A DNA stretch of 64,000 nucleotides from Sphingomonas sp. PP-F2F-A104-K0414 (GTDB taxonomy: Bacteria > Pseudomonadota > Alphaproteobacteria > Sphingomonadales > Sphingomonadaceae). Shown here piece after piece: positions 35,250 to 44,580 of the stretch. The translations under genes and the position numbers were made by a program. The stretch spans positions 372,001 to 436,000 of the forward strand of contig NZ_SLYD01000004.1 in assembly GCF_004340945.1 (NCBI RefSeq), given 5' to 3'. The notes under the pieces were generated by a model. The model was not told where the DNA came from. It saw only the letters and a program-made list of their open reading frames with translations, and ran no database searches. The stretch's first letter is position 1; each line of letters opens with the position of its first letter.

Positions 35250-37637
35250 TCACCGCGCTGCCAGCACGTCTCGTGCCGCCTCGGCGAGTTCCTGGACCGA
35301 GAAGGGCTTGGGCAGGAACGCGACGTTGTCGAGGTCGATCGACTTGCGCAACTGCTCCTCGGCATAGCCCGACATGAAGAGAATCGGCAGGTCGGGGAAT
35401 TTCTCGCGTGCATGGCGCACCATCGTTGGGCCATCCATCTGCGGCATCACGACGTCGCTGATCAGCAGGTCGGGGCGGCCGTGTTTCTCCAGCACTTCCA
35501 GGGCGACTTCGCCGTTTTCCGCGGTCAGCACGGTATAGCCCTGCCGCGCGAGCGCACGTTCGGCGACCGCGCGGACCATGTCCTCGTCCTCGACCAGCAG
35601 GATCGTGCCGGTACCCCAGAGATCAACCGGCTTGGGCGTGGGTTTCACCACCGCGGGGCGCGTCGTGGCGGGCGCCGAGTGGACCGGCAGGTACATCGAG
35701 AAGGTCGCGCCCTGCCCCGGTTTGCTATCGGCGAATATGTAACCGCCGGACTGCTTGACGATGCCGTAGACGGTCGAAAGGCCGAGCCCAGTGCCCTTGC
35801 CGAACTCCTTCGTCGTGAAGAACGGCTCGAAGATCTTGGGCAGCACGTCGGGCGGGATGCCGGTGCCGGTGTCCTGGACGATCAGCGCGGTGTAGTCGGC
35901 GACGGGCAGGATGTCGGACGCCATCTCGCGCACTTCCGATGCCGGCACTGCACGTGTGGTGATCGTCAGCACGCCGCCACCGCGCGCGTTGGCGGAAACG
36001 ATCGCGTCGCGCGCATTGACCGCAAGATTGACGACGACCTGTTCCAGCTGGCCCGGATCGGCGCGCACCGGGCCGAGGTTGCGGCCGTGTGTCATGTCGA
36101 GGCGGACGTTCTCGCCCATCAGGCGCTTGAGCAGGTTCGACACCTCGGAGACGACGTCGGGGAGCTGGAGGATCTGCGGACGAAGCGTCTGCTGGCGCGA
36201 GAAGGCGAGCAGCTGGCGGGTGAGGCTGGCGGCGCGGTTCGAGTTGGTGCGGACCTGCTGGATGTCGTCGTAGTCGCTGTCGCCGGGCGAATGGCGCATC
36301 AGCATCAGGTCGCAATGGCCGATGATCGCGGTCAGGATGTTGTTGAAATCATGCGCGACGCCGCCGGCAAGCTGACCGACCGCCTGCATCTTGGTGGCTT
36401 GGGCGACTTCGCGCTTGAGGCGGGACTCCTCGCTGTTGTCCTTGAGGCTGAGCAGGACCGCGGCGTCGCCTAGGCCGCGTGCGCCGGCGATGGTGAGCGC
36501 GACCGGCTCGTCGGGATGATCCTTGAGGCGCACGGCCATGTCAGCGGAGTGCGTCGCTCCGTTCGCGAACTTTCGGATCGCGTCGGCGACCGCGGCCTTG
36601 TCCTCGCGGACGACGAGATCGCCGGGGTAGAGCGGCGGGGCGACCGAATTGACGCCGGCGGCGCGCAGGAACGAGTCGTTCATCTGCAGGAAGCGGCCGT
36701 CGCGATCGACCAGCGCCATCCCGAACGGCATCATGCTGACGAGGCTGCGGACGTGCGCGGAGGCACTGGCGCCGAGTGCGGGCGCGTCCTCCTCGTCGTC
36801 GAGCAGCGCGACCAGCACGGGCGCGTCGTCACCTTCGAGGAACGGGATCTGGAGAACGCGGAGTGGCGTCCCTTCGAGGCCTTCGCGTTCGAACCGAACG
36901 AGGCCGCGGCTGTCGGTGATGAGGAAACGGGCGAAGTCGCGGCCCTCGATCGGCTCGTAATCATTGCCGCAAGCGCGTTTGCGCAACACCCGGTTGGCGG
37001 TGCGGACGCGGCCATCGGGCGATAACAATGCCGCCATGATGCCGCTGCCGCCGAGCCGGTCGCCGGTCGGACCCACGAGCAGCACGGCTAGGGTCTCGGC
37101 GAGGTCGTGTTCCTGCGCGGTGACGAAACGCCAGACCAGCATGTCGGCGTCGTCGCCGGCGCGGGCGATGGCCGCGGACAGGCAGATACCGCGGGCGTTG
37201 AGACGGTCGACCTGCGCGGTGCCGTCACGCCACGCGGCGCGGCCGGCGTCGGCGAGATCCGCGACGCCGGCTTCGTCGAGCGGCAGGCCCGGCGGTGTAG
37301 GAAACCCTTCGAACAGCGCTTCGTAGGCGTCGTTCGCGCAGACCAGCCGCCCGGCACGGTCGGTGATCGCGATCGCGTCAGTGCCGGCCTCGGCGACGGC
37401 GCGCGTGAGGTCCCAGTCGACCGGGCGGGGCGCGTCCCTGATCACCGGGTTGAGCAGGCGCCAGGCGATGACCGCACCGACGACGATGATGGCAGCGGCG
37501 AAGAATCCGGCCGCGGCGATCCAGCTGCCGACAAGCAGCAGGACGATCCCGGCGGCGGCAATACCGGCGAGCGCGGCGACGAGCGCGGCGTTGCGGGCGG
37601 GGGTGGGTTTAGCGAACGATGCCATCGGCGGAGTCAT
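35250..37637 (-). CDS. cckA: Hybrid histidine kinase CckA
   Basis: CckA phosphorylates ChpT and so controls CtrA, the alphaproteobacterial cell-cycle and motility regulator. The 795-residue protein has two N-terminal membrane helices (about 17-36 and 38-58), PAS-like domains (about 75-200 and 295-400), a HisKA domain with the phosphorylated His429 in GVAHDFNN, an HATPase domain (VNLAVNARDAI, DTGTGIPPD, GTGLGLSTVYG) and a C-terminal receiver with DVVMPQMDGP and LPKPF. ILFMSGYAEEQLR is characteristic of the family. Start at 37637 or 4 codons on. Confidence 0.94.
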   Translation of the reverse strand: MTPPMASFAKPTPARNAALVAALAGIAAAGIVLLLVGSWIAAAGFFAAAIIVVGAVIAWRLLNPVIRDAPRPVDWDLTRAVAEAGTDAIAITDRAGRLVCANDAYEALFEGFPTPPGLPLDEAGVADLADAGRAAWRDGTAQVDRLNARGICLSAAIARAGDDADMLVWRFVTAQEHDLAETLAVLLVGPTGDRLGGSGIMAALLSPDGRVRTANRVLRKRACGNDYEPIEGRDFARFLITDSRGLVRFEREGLEGTPLRVLQIPFLEGDDAPVLVALLDDEEDAPALGASASAHVRSLVSMMPFGMALVDRDGRFLQMNDSFLRAAGVNSVAPPLYPGDLVVREDKAAVADAIRKFANGATHSADMAVRLKDHPDEPVALTIAGARGLGDAAVLLSLKDNSEESRLKREVAQATKMQAVGQLAGGVAHDFNNILTAIIGHCDLMLMRHSPGDSDYDDIQQVRTNSNRAASLTRQLLAFSRQQTLRPQILQLPDVVSEVSNLLKRLMGENVRLDMTHGRNLGPVRADPGQLEQVVVNLAVNARDAIVSANARGGGVLTITTRAVPASEVREMASDILPVADYTALIVQDTGTGIPPDVLPKIFEPFFTTKEFGKGTGLGLSTVYGIVKQSGGYIFADSKPGQGATFSMYLPVHSAPATTRPAVVKPTPKPVDLWGTGTILLVEDEDMVRAVAERALARQGYTVLTAENGEVALEVLEKHGRPDLLISDVVMPQMDGPTMVRHAREKFPDLPILFMSGYAEEQLRKSIDLDNVAFLPKPFSVQELAEAARDVLAAR

Positions 37638-37723
37638 CCGCTCAAGCGGGGTTGGGCGTCAAGCGCGATGCGTGTGATGGGGGTAGCGACGGCCCTGATC
37701 CCCACCGCTTCCTGAAACGGCAC

Positions 37724-37830
37724 CACCACCCCGGCGGAGGCCGGGGCCCAGGTGGAAAAATGGTCGTAACGAAGCGCCGTCCGTCCTTAGCACCGTCCCC
37801 CAACTGGGCCCCGGCCTTCGCCGGGGTGGC
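37724..37830. repeat. Palindromic element, family C, upstream of cckA
   Basis: Left arm ccccggc-ggag-gccgggg and right arm ccccggc-cttc-gccgggg inverted, outer ends accacc/ggtgg. With the family A copy that follows it takes up most of the 328-bp gap between cckA and the M13 peptidase, in which I see no gene. Confidence 0.92.
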
Positions 37831-37864
37831 GGCTATGATAGGCCGTCACGATCATCACCCCCGC

Positions 37865-37944
37865 TGTTCCCCCGCGAAGGCGGGGGTCCAGGGTTACGGA
37901 GGACAACGCTTGTGGCTCCTGGGCCCCCGCCTTCGCGGGGGAAC
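37865..37944. repeat. Palindromic element, family A
   Basis: gttcccccgc-gaag-gcgggg and the exact inverted arm with tccaggg/cctggg flanks. It is 34 bp from the neighbouring family C copy and 21 bp from the M13 peptidase stop. Confidence 0.93.
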
Positions 37945-37965
37945 CAGAGGTAGCCGGTGCACCCG

Positions 37966-40014
37966 TTACCAGATTCTAACGCGCTGCTCCGGAGCCAAAT
38001 ACAGCTTCTGGCCAGGCGTCGGCTTATATGCCGCGTACCAGGGGTCGAGGTTGCGCACGACCCAGGCGCGCTGCTGCGACGGCGAGTGAGGATCGGTCAG
38101 CAGGCGGTTGCGAAGGTTGGCTTCGCGGTAGTTGCGGCGCCAGACCTGCGCCCAGCCGAGATAGAAGCGCTGGTCGCCAGTGAACCCGTCGAGCACGGGC
38201 GCAGTCTTGCCGCCGAGTGCGGTGTGATAGGCGTCGTACGCCACCGTCAGGCCAGCGAGATCGGCGATGTTCTCGCCCATCGTCAGCTGGCCCTTCACGT
38301 GCATGCCGGGCAGCGGCTCATACGCGTCGTACTGCGCACCGAGCTTGCCGGTGAGCGCGTTGAAGCCGGCAATGTCCTTGGGCGTCCACCAGTCGGTGAG
38401 CTGGCCCTTGGCGTCATATTTCGAGCCCTGGTCGTCGAAATGATGGCTCAGCTCGTGACCGATCACCGCGCCGATGCCGCCGTAATTGACCGCGTCGTCG
38501 GCCTTCGGATCGAAGAATGGCGGTTGCAGGATCGCGGCGGGGAAGACGATCTCGACCATGCCGAAATTGGCGTAGGCGTTCACCGTCATCGGCGTCATGC
38601 CCCATTCCCAGCGCTGCAACGGCTTGCCGAGCTTCGAAATATTGTCCTGGTGCTGCCATTCGTTCGCGCGCCATTCGTTGCCGAACGCGTCGCCCGACGT
38701 GATCGTCAGGCCGGAGAAATCCTTCCACTGGCTCGGATAGCCGATCTTTGGCGTGAACGCGGCGAGCTTGGCGTGTGCCTTGACCTTGGTCTCGGGCGCC
38801 ATCCATTCGAGCTTGTCGATCCGGCGGCCCATCGCGGCGAGCACGTTCTTGACGAGCTTGTCGGCCGCGGCCTTCGTCTCGGGCGGGAAATACTGCGCGA
38901 CGTAGAGCTTGCTGACCTCGTCATCGAGCGCGCCGGAGGTGAACTGGACGCCGCGCTTCCAGCGCGCTTCCTGCTCTGGCGTACCGCCGAGGACGGTGCC
39001 GTAGAACGCGAACTGCTCGGCGTCGAACGCCTTGGGCAGGACGTCGGCATAGCCGTCGAGCGAGCGGAGGATCAGCTGGTCCTTGAGCACGCCGATCGGC
39101 GCAGTCGAGACGAGCTTGGCGATGCCGGTGATCGCCGAGGGCTGCGCGACGATGACGGTCGGGACGGGCGTGCCGATGCCCTTGAAATACGCGGTGAAAT
39201 CGAAGCCGGGCGCGCGTTTGGCGAGGTCGGCGACGGTCATCTTGTTGTAGGTCTTGGTGGCGTCGCGGCTGTCGACGCGGGTCCAGCTGACCTTGGCGAT
39301 CTCGGTCTCGAACGCGAGCAAGGCGGTGGCGCGGGCCTCGGCATCGGGTTCGCCGGCGAGGGTAAGCATCTTGACGATGTGCGCGCGGTAGGCGTTGCGC
39401 GCTTCGACGAGTTTCGCGTCGGTGCTAAGGTAATAATCGCGGTCGGGGAGGCCGAGGCCGGACTGGCCGAGCGAGAGCGCGTATTGCTCGGGCAGCTTGT
39501 CGTCCTGGCCGACGCCGCCGCCGAACGGGCCGCCGATGCCGGCGCGGTCTGCTTCGGCGAGGAGGGCCGGATAGCCCGCGCGGTCCTTCATTGCTGCGAT
39601 ATTCGACAGCCAGGGCTTGATCGGCGCGAGGCCCTTGCCTTCGATCGTGCCGGTGTCGAGGAACGTCGCATAGGCGCGGCCGATCTTCGAGTTGGGGTCC
39701 TTCGCGGCGGTGTCGAGGATGCCGCGGGTGCGCGTCTCGGACAGGTCGGACAGGAGGTTGAACGAGCCGTAGTTCGACTTGTCGGCGGGGATCGGGGTGT
39801 TCTTGGACCAGTTGCCGTTGGCGAAGGTGTAGAAGTCGTCGCCGGGCTGGACGGTCTTGTCCATGCCCTTCTCGTCGAAGCCGAACGTGCCGTATTGGGC
39901 GCCGGTCGAGGTGGCGGGTGCGGCTGGCGTTGGTTCAGCGGTTTGCGAGATGGCGGCGGTGACGCCGGTGATGGCGGTTGCGGCGAGTAGGCCGGCGACG
40001 ATGAAGGACTTCAT
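37966..40014 (-). CDS. M13 family metallopeptidase (first copy)
   Basis: A 682-residue exported zinc peptidase of the neprilysin/PepO family. A signal peptide (MKSFIVAGLLAATAITGVTA) is followed by the helical N-terminal M13 domain (about residues 50-430) and the catalytic domain. Zinc-binding GHELSHHFDDQG has the catalytic Glu, and GENIADLAGL supplies the third ligand Glu and Asp; the C-terminus ends RVRIW, as usual. It is likely periplasmic and cleaves short peptides. The neighbour at 40192-42258 is a paralogue in the same orientation. Confidence 0.95.
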   Translation of the reverse strand: MKSFIVAGLLAATAITGVTAAISQTAEPTPAAPATSTGAQYGTFGFDEKGMDKTVQPGDDFYTFANGNWSKNTPIPADKSNYGSFNLLSDLSETRTRGILDTAAKDPNSKIGRAYATFLDTGTIEGKGLAPIKPWLSNIAAMKDRAGYPALLAEADRAGIGGPFGGGVGQDDKLPEQYALSLGQSGLGLPDRDYYLSTDAKLVEARNAYRAHIVKMLTLAGEPDAEARATALLAFETEIAKVSWTRVDSRDATKTYNKMTVADLAKRAPGFDFTAYFKGIGTPVPTVIVAQPSAITGIAKLVSTAPIGVLKDQLILRSLDGYADVLPKAFDAEQFAFYGTVLGGTPEQEARWKRGVQFTSGALDDEVSKLYVAQYFPPETKAAADKLVKNVLAAMGRRIDKLEWMAPETKVKAHAKLAAFTPKIGYPSQWKDFSGLTITSGDAFGNEWRANEWQHQDNISKLGKPLQRWEWGMTPMTVNAYANFGMVEIVFPAAILQPPFFDPKADDAVNYGGIGAVIGHELSHHFDDQGSKYDAKGQLTDWWTPKDIAGFNALTGKLGAQYDAYEPLPGMHVKGQLTMGENIADLAGLTVAYDAYHTALGGKTAPVLDGFTGDQRFYLGWAQVWRRNYREANLRNRLLTDPHSPSQQRAWVVRNLDPWYAAYKPTPGQKLYLAPEQRVRIW

Positions 40015-40055
40015 GGGGTTCTCCTAGGATTTCGGTGGCACAACCCACCAACACC

Positions 40056-40161
40056 ACCACCCCGGCGAAGGCCGGGGTCCAGTTGGAAAGGTCTTGGTAA
40101 CGGGGGACAGTCCGCCCTTACGTCTGTCCCCCAACTGGGCCCCGGCCTTCGCCGGGGTGGT
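40056..40161. repeat. Palindromic element, family C, between the two M13 genes
   Basis: accacc-ccggcgaaggccgg left arm, inverted right arm ending ggggtggt, with ccagttgg/ccaactgg inner flanks. It separates the tandem paralogues and may act at the 3' end of the upstream transcript. Confidence 0.93.
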
Positions 40162-40191
40162 GCAAGGTTGGGGTACGCGGCGGAGTCGTAA

Positions 40192-42258
40192 TTACCAGAT
40201 ACGGACGCGGTTGGCGGGGGCGAGGTAGCTCGCCTCACCCGGCTTGGCGCCGAATGCGGCGTACCACGGGTCGAGGTTGCGAACCGTGAGGACGCGCTGA
40301 TGACCCGGCGAATGCGGGTCCGACAGCAACGCCTGCTGGAGCGCCGCGTCGCGCCACTTGGTGCGCCAGACACCCGCCCAACCGTAGTAGAAGCGTTGGT
40401 CGCCGGTGGTGCCGTCGATGATCGGCGCCTGCTTGCCGCCGAGCGACTTGTGATACGCGTCGTACGCGACCGTCAGGCCGGCAAGATCGGCGATGTTCTC
40501 GCCGAGAGTCAGGCCGCCCTGGATGTGCTGGCCGGGCAAGGGCTCGTACGCGTCATACTGCTTCACCAGCGCGTCGGTGAACACCTTGAAGCGCGCGACG
40601 TCCTGCTGCGTCCACCAATCGGTGAGCTTGCCGTTGAGGTCGTATTTGCGGCCTTGGTCGTCGAAATGATGGCTGATCTCGTGACCGATCACCGCGCCGA
40701 TGCCGCCGTAATTGACCGCCGGGTCCGCCTTCGGATCGAAGAACGGGGGTTGCAGTATCGCGGCCGGGAAGACGACCTCGTTCATCGTCGGGTTGGCATA
40801 GGCGTTGATCGTCATCGGCGTCATGAACCACTCGCCGCGATCGATCGGCTGGCCCAGCTTCTTCAGGTCGCGGTCGTACTCGAACGCGTTGGCGCGCGCG
40901 ACGTTACCGACGAGGTCGCCGCGCTGGATCTGGAGCGCGGAATAGTCGCGCCACTTGTCCGGATAACCGATCTTCGGGGTGAAGGCGGCGAGCTTGGCGA
41001 GCGCCTTGGTCTTGGTCTCGGGCGCCATCCATTCGAGGTTCCGGAGCCGCTCGCCCATCGCTGCGATGACGTTCTTGACGAGATCGTCGGCGGCGGCCTT
41101 CGACGCGGGCGGGAAATACTTCGCGACGTACTGCTGGCCGATCGCCTCGCCCATCGCGCCCGACACGGTCGAGACGCCGCGCTTCCAGCGGACCTGCTGC
41201 TCGGGCGTGCCCGACAGCGTGGTGCCGTAGAACGCGAAGTTGGTCTTGTCGAAATCGCTCGACAGATACGGCGCGTAGGCGCGCAGCACCTTGAGCATCG
41301 CATAGTCCTGGAGGACGGTGACCGGCGTGTCGGCGAAGACCTTGGCCTCGCCCGTCACCGCGCTCGGCTGTGCGACGAGGTAGAACGGACGGCCGGTGAC
41401 TCCCATCGCGGCCATGTATTGCGCCCAGGGGAAGCCCGGCGCCTTCGCGGCGAAGTCGGCGGCGGTCCACTTGTTGTAGGTCTTGTCGGCGTCGCGGCTT
41501 TCGATCCGAGTCCAGTGCGCGGTCGCCAGGCTCTTCTCCATGTTGAACACAGCGGCGGCGCGGGTGGCGGCGTTGGGCTCGCCGGCAAGCGTCAGCATCC
41601 GCGTCAGATACGCCTGGTACGCGGTGCGGATCGTTGCGAGCTTGGCGTCGTCCTTGAGGTAATAATCACGGTCGGGGAGACCGATGCCGCTCTGGCCGAG
41701 GCTGACGACGTAGGTGGTCGGGTCCTTGTCGTCCTGCTGCACGCCGACGCCGACGAGGCCACCGACGCCCATGCGCTGGAGCTTGGCGACCTCGGTGACG
41801 AGCGCGGTCTTGTCCTTGGTCGCCTTGAGCGCGGCGAGCATCGGCTTGACGGGCGTTGCGCCCTTCGCGTTGACCGCGGCCTCGTCCATGAAGCTGGAGT
41901 AGAAATCTCCGACCTTGTCGCCGGGCGTCTTGGCGGAGACGTCGAGGATCGTGCGGGTGCGTTCGAGCGACAGGTCCTGAAGGACGTGGAACATGCCGTA
42001 GGACGAGCGATCGGCGGGGATCGGCGTCGTCTTCACCCAGCCACCGTTCGCGTAATCGAAGAAGTCGGTGCCCGGCGTCACGCTGGTGTCGCGGCCGGCC
42101 ATGTCGAAGCCGAAATCGCCGATCTGCGGCTTGTTGGCGTCCTTGGCGGCGACAGGGCCCTTGGCAGCCTTGGCGAGGGTCGGCGACGGGGTGTTCGTTT
42201 GGGCGAAGGCCGATGCGGCGGACGCAAGCAGGATCACGGTAACAATCGACTTACGCAT
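40192..42258 (-). CDS. M13 family metallopeptidase (second copy)
   Basis: A 688-residue paralogue of the adjacent peptidase: signal peptide MRKSIVTVILLASAASAFA, GHEISHHFDDQG as zinc site, GENIADLAGLTVAYDAYH as third-ligand site, and a C-terminal RVRIW. The ATG at 42258 is preceded by GAGG at 6 nt; an in-frame TTG lies one codon upstream. The two copies differ at many positions, so the duplication is old. Substrate unknown. Confidence 0.95.
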   Translation of the reverse strand: MRKSIVTVILLASAASAFAQTNTPSPTLAKAAKGPVAAKDANKPQIGDFGFDMAGRDTSVTPGTDFFDYANGGWVKTTPIPADRSSYGMFHVLQDLSLERTRTILDVSAKTPGDKVGDFYSSFMDEAAVNAKGATPVKPMLAALKATKDKTALVTEVAKLQRMGVGGLVGVGVQQDDKDPTTYVVSLGQSGIGLPDRDYYLKDDAKLATIRTAYQAYLTRMLTLAGEPNAATRAAAVFNMEKSLATAHWTRIESRDADKTYNKWTAADFAAKAPGFPWAQYMAAMGVTGRPFYLVAQPSAVTGEAKVFADTPVTVLQDYAMLKVLRAYAPYLSSDFDKTNFAFYGTTLSGTPEQQVRWKRGVSTVSGAMGEAIGQQYVAKYFPPASKAAADDLVKNVIAAMGERLRNLEWMAPETKTKALAKLAAFTPKIGYPDKWRDYSALQIQRGDLVGNVARANAFEYDRDLKKLGQPIDRGEWFMTPMTINAYANPTMNEVVFPAAILQPPFFDPKADPAVNYGGIGAVIGHEISHHFDDQGRKYDLNGKLTDWWTQQDVARFKVFTDALVKQYDAYEPLPGQHIQGGLTLGENIADLAGLTVAYDAYHKSLGGKQAPIIDGTTGDQRFYYGWAGVWRTKWRDAALQQALLSDPHSPGHQRVLTVRNLDPWYAAFGAKPGEASYLAPANRVRIW

Positions 42259-42341
42259 CAAGAACCTCGGAGAAAGATCTTCAGGATGCGGTGTGTTCTA
42301 CGCCGATAGGACGGTCCGTCAATTCCAACCAGTGTCAAATG

Positions 42342-42896
42342 TTACGAAACATGACCGTGGCGATTATCATGCCGATGTCGCCACTTGCGCGCGATCCACA
42401 ATCGCCAGCCGAGCGCGCTGAGCGCGTAGCCGCCGACCGAGCAGACCACCGTAATAACCAGCAGGCCGAGCGCGGTGGCGGGCCCCGCCTGCATCAGCCA
42501 CGGAATCCATTCGGTACGTGCCGCAGCGTCCGCGACGGGCTGGCCGGGGACGTGCGCGTCGAGCCGCAACAGCGATGAGCCGATCCAATAGGCGGCGATC
42601 CAGAGCGGCGGCGTGGTCAGCGGGTTGGTGATGAAAGTCGTCAGCGCCGCGGTCGGCACGTTAGCGCGGAACGGCAATGCGAAGATCGCGGCGACCGGTG
42701 TCTGCGCGACCGGAATCAGGATGCCTGCGACCATCCCGAGCGCGACGCCACGTGGAACCGAGCGGCGGGTGAAGCGCCAGAGTTCGGGCGCGAGGACGCG
42801 GTGCGCGACCGGGCGAAGGAGACGGTTCTTCTCCATCGATTCGCGGGTCGGCAGATTACGATGCGACCACGCCGCGAGACGCCCGAATATGCTCAA
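42342..42896 (-). CDS. DUF2062 domain membrane protein
   Basis: A 184-residue protein with three to four hydrophobic helices. The segment TTFITNPLTTPPLWIAAYWI is the hallmark of DUF2062, preceded by RSVPRGVALGMVAGILIPV. Members are widespread in proteobacteria, with unknown function; some lie next to cell-envelope or glycosyltransferase genes. Upstream of it is smpB on the same strand, 34 bp away. Confidence 0.88.
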   Translation of the reverse strand: MSIFGRLAAWSHRNLPTRESMEKNRLLRPVAHRVLAPELWRFTRRSVPRGVALGMVAGILIPVAQTPVAAIFALPFRANVPTAALTTFITNPLTTPPLWIAAYWIGSSLLRLDAHVPGQPVADAAARTEWIPWLMQAGPATALGLLVITVVCSVGGYALSALGWRLWIARKWRHRHDNRHGHVS

Positions 42897-42930
42897 GACG
42901 ATAGGGTCATCGACACCGGCGCCACGTCGG

Positions 42931-43413
42931 TTATCCGCGATCCCGCATGATCCGGCCCTGCTCGCGCTTCCAGTCCTGTTCCTTCACCGAATCGCGCTTG
43001 TCGTGGTTCTGCTTGCCCTTGGCGAGCGCCAGTTCGATCTTCGCGCGGCCCTTCGAATTGAAGTAGATCATCAGCGGCACGAGGGTCATGCCCTGGCGGG
43101 CGACCGCACCGAACATCTTGTTGATCTCGCGCTCGTGGAGCAGCAATTTGCGTGGGCGCTTGGGCTCGTGGTTGAAGCGGTTGCCGTGGCTGAATTCGGG
43201 GATGTTCGAATTCACCAGGACGACGGTCTTGCCCTTCACCTCGGCATAGGCCTCGGCGATCGAGCCCTCGCCACCGCGCAGCGCCTTCACCTCGGTGCCG
43301 GTGAGCGCGATGCCCGCCTCGAACACCTGCTCGATATAATAGTCGTACCGCGCGCGCCGGTTCTCGGCGACGATCTTGGTCTTCTCGAAGGTCGGGGGTT
43401 TGGGACGTGCCAT
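42931..43413 (-). CDS. smpB: SsrA-binding protein SmpB
   Basis: SmpB delivers tmRNA to stalled ribosomes. The 160-residue product has [36 protein letters not shown] and the C-terminal basic tail ([20 protein letters not shown]) that enters the decoding centre. The gene for tmRNA itself is not in this window. Next to dapA in the same orientation, as is common in alphaproteobacteria. Confidence 0.97.
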   Translation of the reverse strand: MARPKPPTFEKTKIVAENRRARYDYYIEQVFEAGIALTGTEVKALRGGEGSIAEAYAEVKGKTVVLVNSNIPEFSHGNRFNHEPKRPRKLLLHEREINKMFGAVARQGMTLVPLMIYFNSKGRAKIELALAKGKQNHDKRDSVKEQDWKREQGRIMRDRG

Positions 43414-43491
43414 GGGACGCGCGATGTAGGAGGTCGGAGGGCTTAGGGGAAGCGGGGGCGGTGTTTGCGCTTCCGTTTATTCCCTCACGCG

Positions 43492-43576
43492 CCGTCATCC
43501 TGACGAAAGTCAGAACCCAGGATTGCGGAGCGATGCCCTGCTTGGCTCTGGGTCCTGACGTTCGTCAGGATGACGG
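43492..43576. repeat. Palindromic element, family D, between dapA and smpB
   Basis: Left arm cctgac-gaaa-gtcaga and right arm cctgac-gttc-gtcagg inverted, with ccgtcat/atgacgg ends and cccagg/ctggg inner flanks. It ends 8 bp before the dapA stop. Confidence 0.9.
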
Positions 43577-43584
43577 AGTGGGTT

Positions 43585-44469
43585 TCAGGCGAGACGCGCG
43601 TGCGCCACGGCCGCATCAACCGCCGCGCGCGAGGCCTCACCGGCGGGGGTCATCGGCAGTCGGAGCGTTTCGGGGAAGCCTTCCCGCACCTTGGTCATCG
43701 CGTATTTCACCGGCCCCGGCGACGCGTCGGTGAACAGCGCTTCGTGGAGCGGATAGAGCTGGTCCTGATACGCCAGCGCCTTGACGAAATCGCCGGCCTG
43801 GCATGCTGCCTGGAACTCCGCGCAGAGCTTCGGCGCGACGTTGGCCGTCACCGAGATGCAGCCGGTGCCGCCCATGACGTTGAACGCCAGCGCGAGGTCG
43901 TCGTTACCCGACAGCTGGCAGAAGTCCGGCCCGCACGACGCGCGATGCTGGGAAACGCGGGCGAGGACGCCGCTCGCATCCTTCACGCCGACGAAGACGT
44001 CCGGGAACGCCTTCACGATCCGTGCGAGCGTCGCGGGCTGGATATCCGTCACCGTCCGCGCGGGGACGTTGTAGAGGATGATCGGCAGCGGGGTCGACGC
44101 GGCGAGCGCTTCGAAATGGCGGAAGATACCCTCCTGCCCCGGCCGGTTGTAATAGGGCGGCACCATCAGCGCGGCGTCGGCGCCGGCGTCTTTCGCGGCA
44201 CGCAGATTGGCGGAGGCGACGCGCGTATCGTTCGAGCCTGCGCCGGCGATGACGGGCACGCGGCCCTTCGCCTGATCGACGCAGACGCGGACCACGTGAA
44301 AATGCTCGTCATACGACAAGGTCGCCGCTTCGCCGGTTGTGCCGCACGCGACGAGCCCCGACGAGCCCTCGGCGATCTGCCACTCGATGAAATCGCGATA
44401 CGCGGGTTCGTCGAAGCTGCCATCGGCGGCGAACGGCGTGACGAGCGCGGGAATCGATCCTGAAAACAT
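43585..44469 (-). CDS. dapA: 4-hydroxy-tetrahydrodipicolinate synthase
   Basis: DapA condenses pyruvate with aspartate semialdehyde in lysine and meso-diaminopimelate synthesis. The 294-residue TIM barrel shows GTTGEAATLS, AGAGSNDT, PPYYNRPGQEG, the catalytic Tyr in YNVPART and the Schiff-base Lys in VGVKDASG. ATG at 44469 gives the usual length (292 in E. coli); an alternative ATG at 44487 adds 6 residues. It is divergent from the lytic transglycosylase gene across a 111-bp spacer. Confidence 0.96.
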   Translation of the reverse strand: MFSGSIPALVTPFAADGSFDEPAYRDFIEWQIAEGSSGLVACGTTGEAATLSYDEHFHVVRVCVDQAKGRVPVIAGAGSNDTRVASANLRAAKDAGADAALMVPPYYNRPGQEGIFRHFEALAASTPLPIILYNVPARTVTDIQPATLARIVKAFPDVFVGVKDASGVLARVSQHRASCGPDFCQLSGNDDLALAFNVMGGTGCISVTANVAPKLCAEFQAACQAGDFVKALAYQDQLYPLHEALFTDASPGPVKYAMTKVREGFPETLRLPMTPAGEASRAAVDAAVAHARLA

Positions 44470-44580
44470 GCGGTAGCCTGCGTCCATACTAGAAGAGAAG
44501 TCTGGCCTGTTGCGCCAAATACCGGGCGAAATCCGGATTTCGTTCAGGACAGATACGGGTTGGAGGCGTATGCTGTCCAC

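Noticed and set aside
37957..39990. Open frame of 677 codons opposite the first M13 peptidase, and a similar one of 669 codons at 40300-42309
   Set aside because: Both follow the codon-position GC bias of the real genes, begin in repeats and have no domain or signal sequence. The minus-strand peptidases have complete catalytic motifs.
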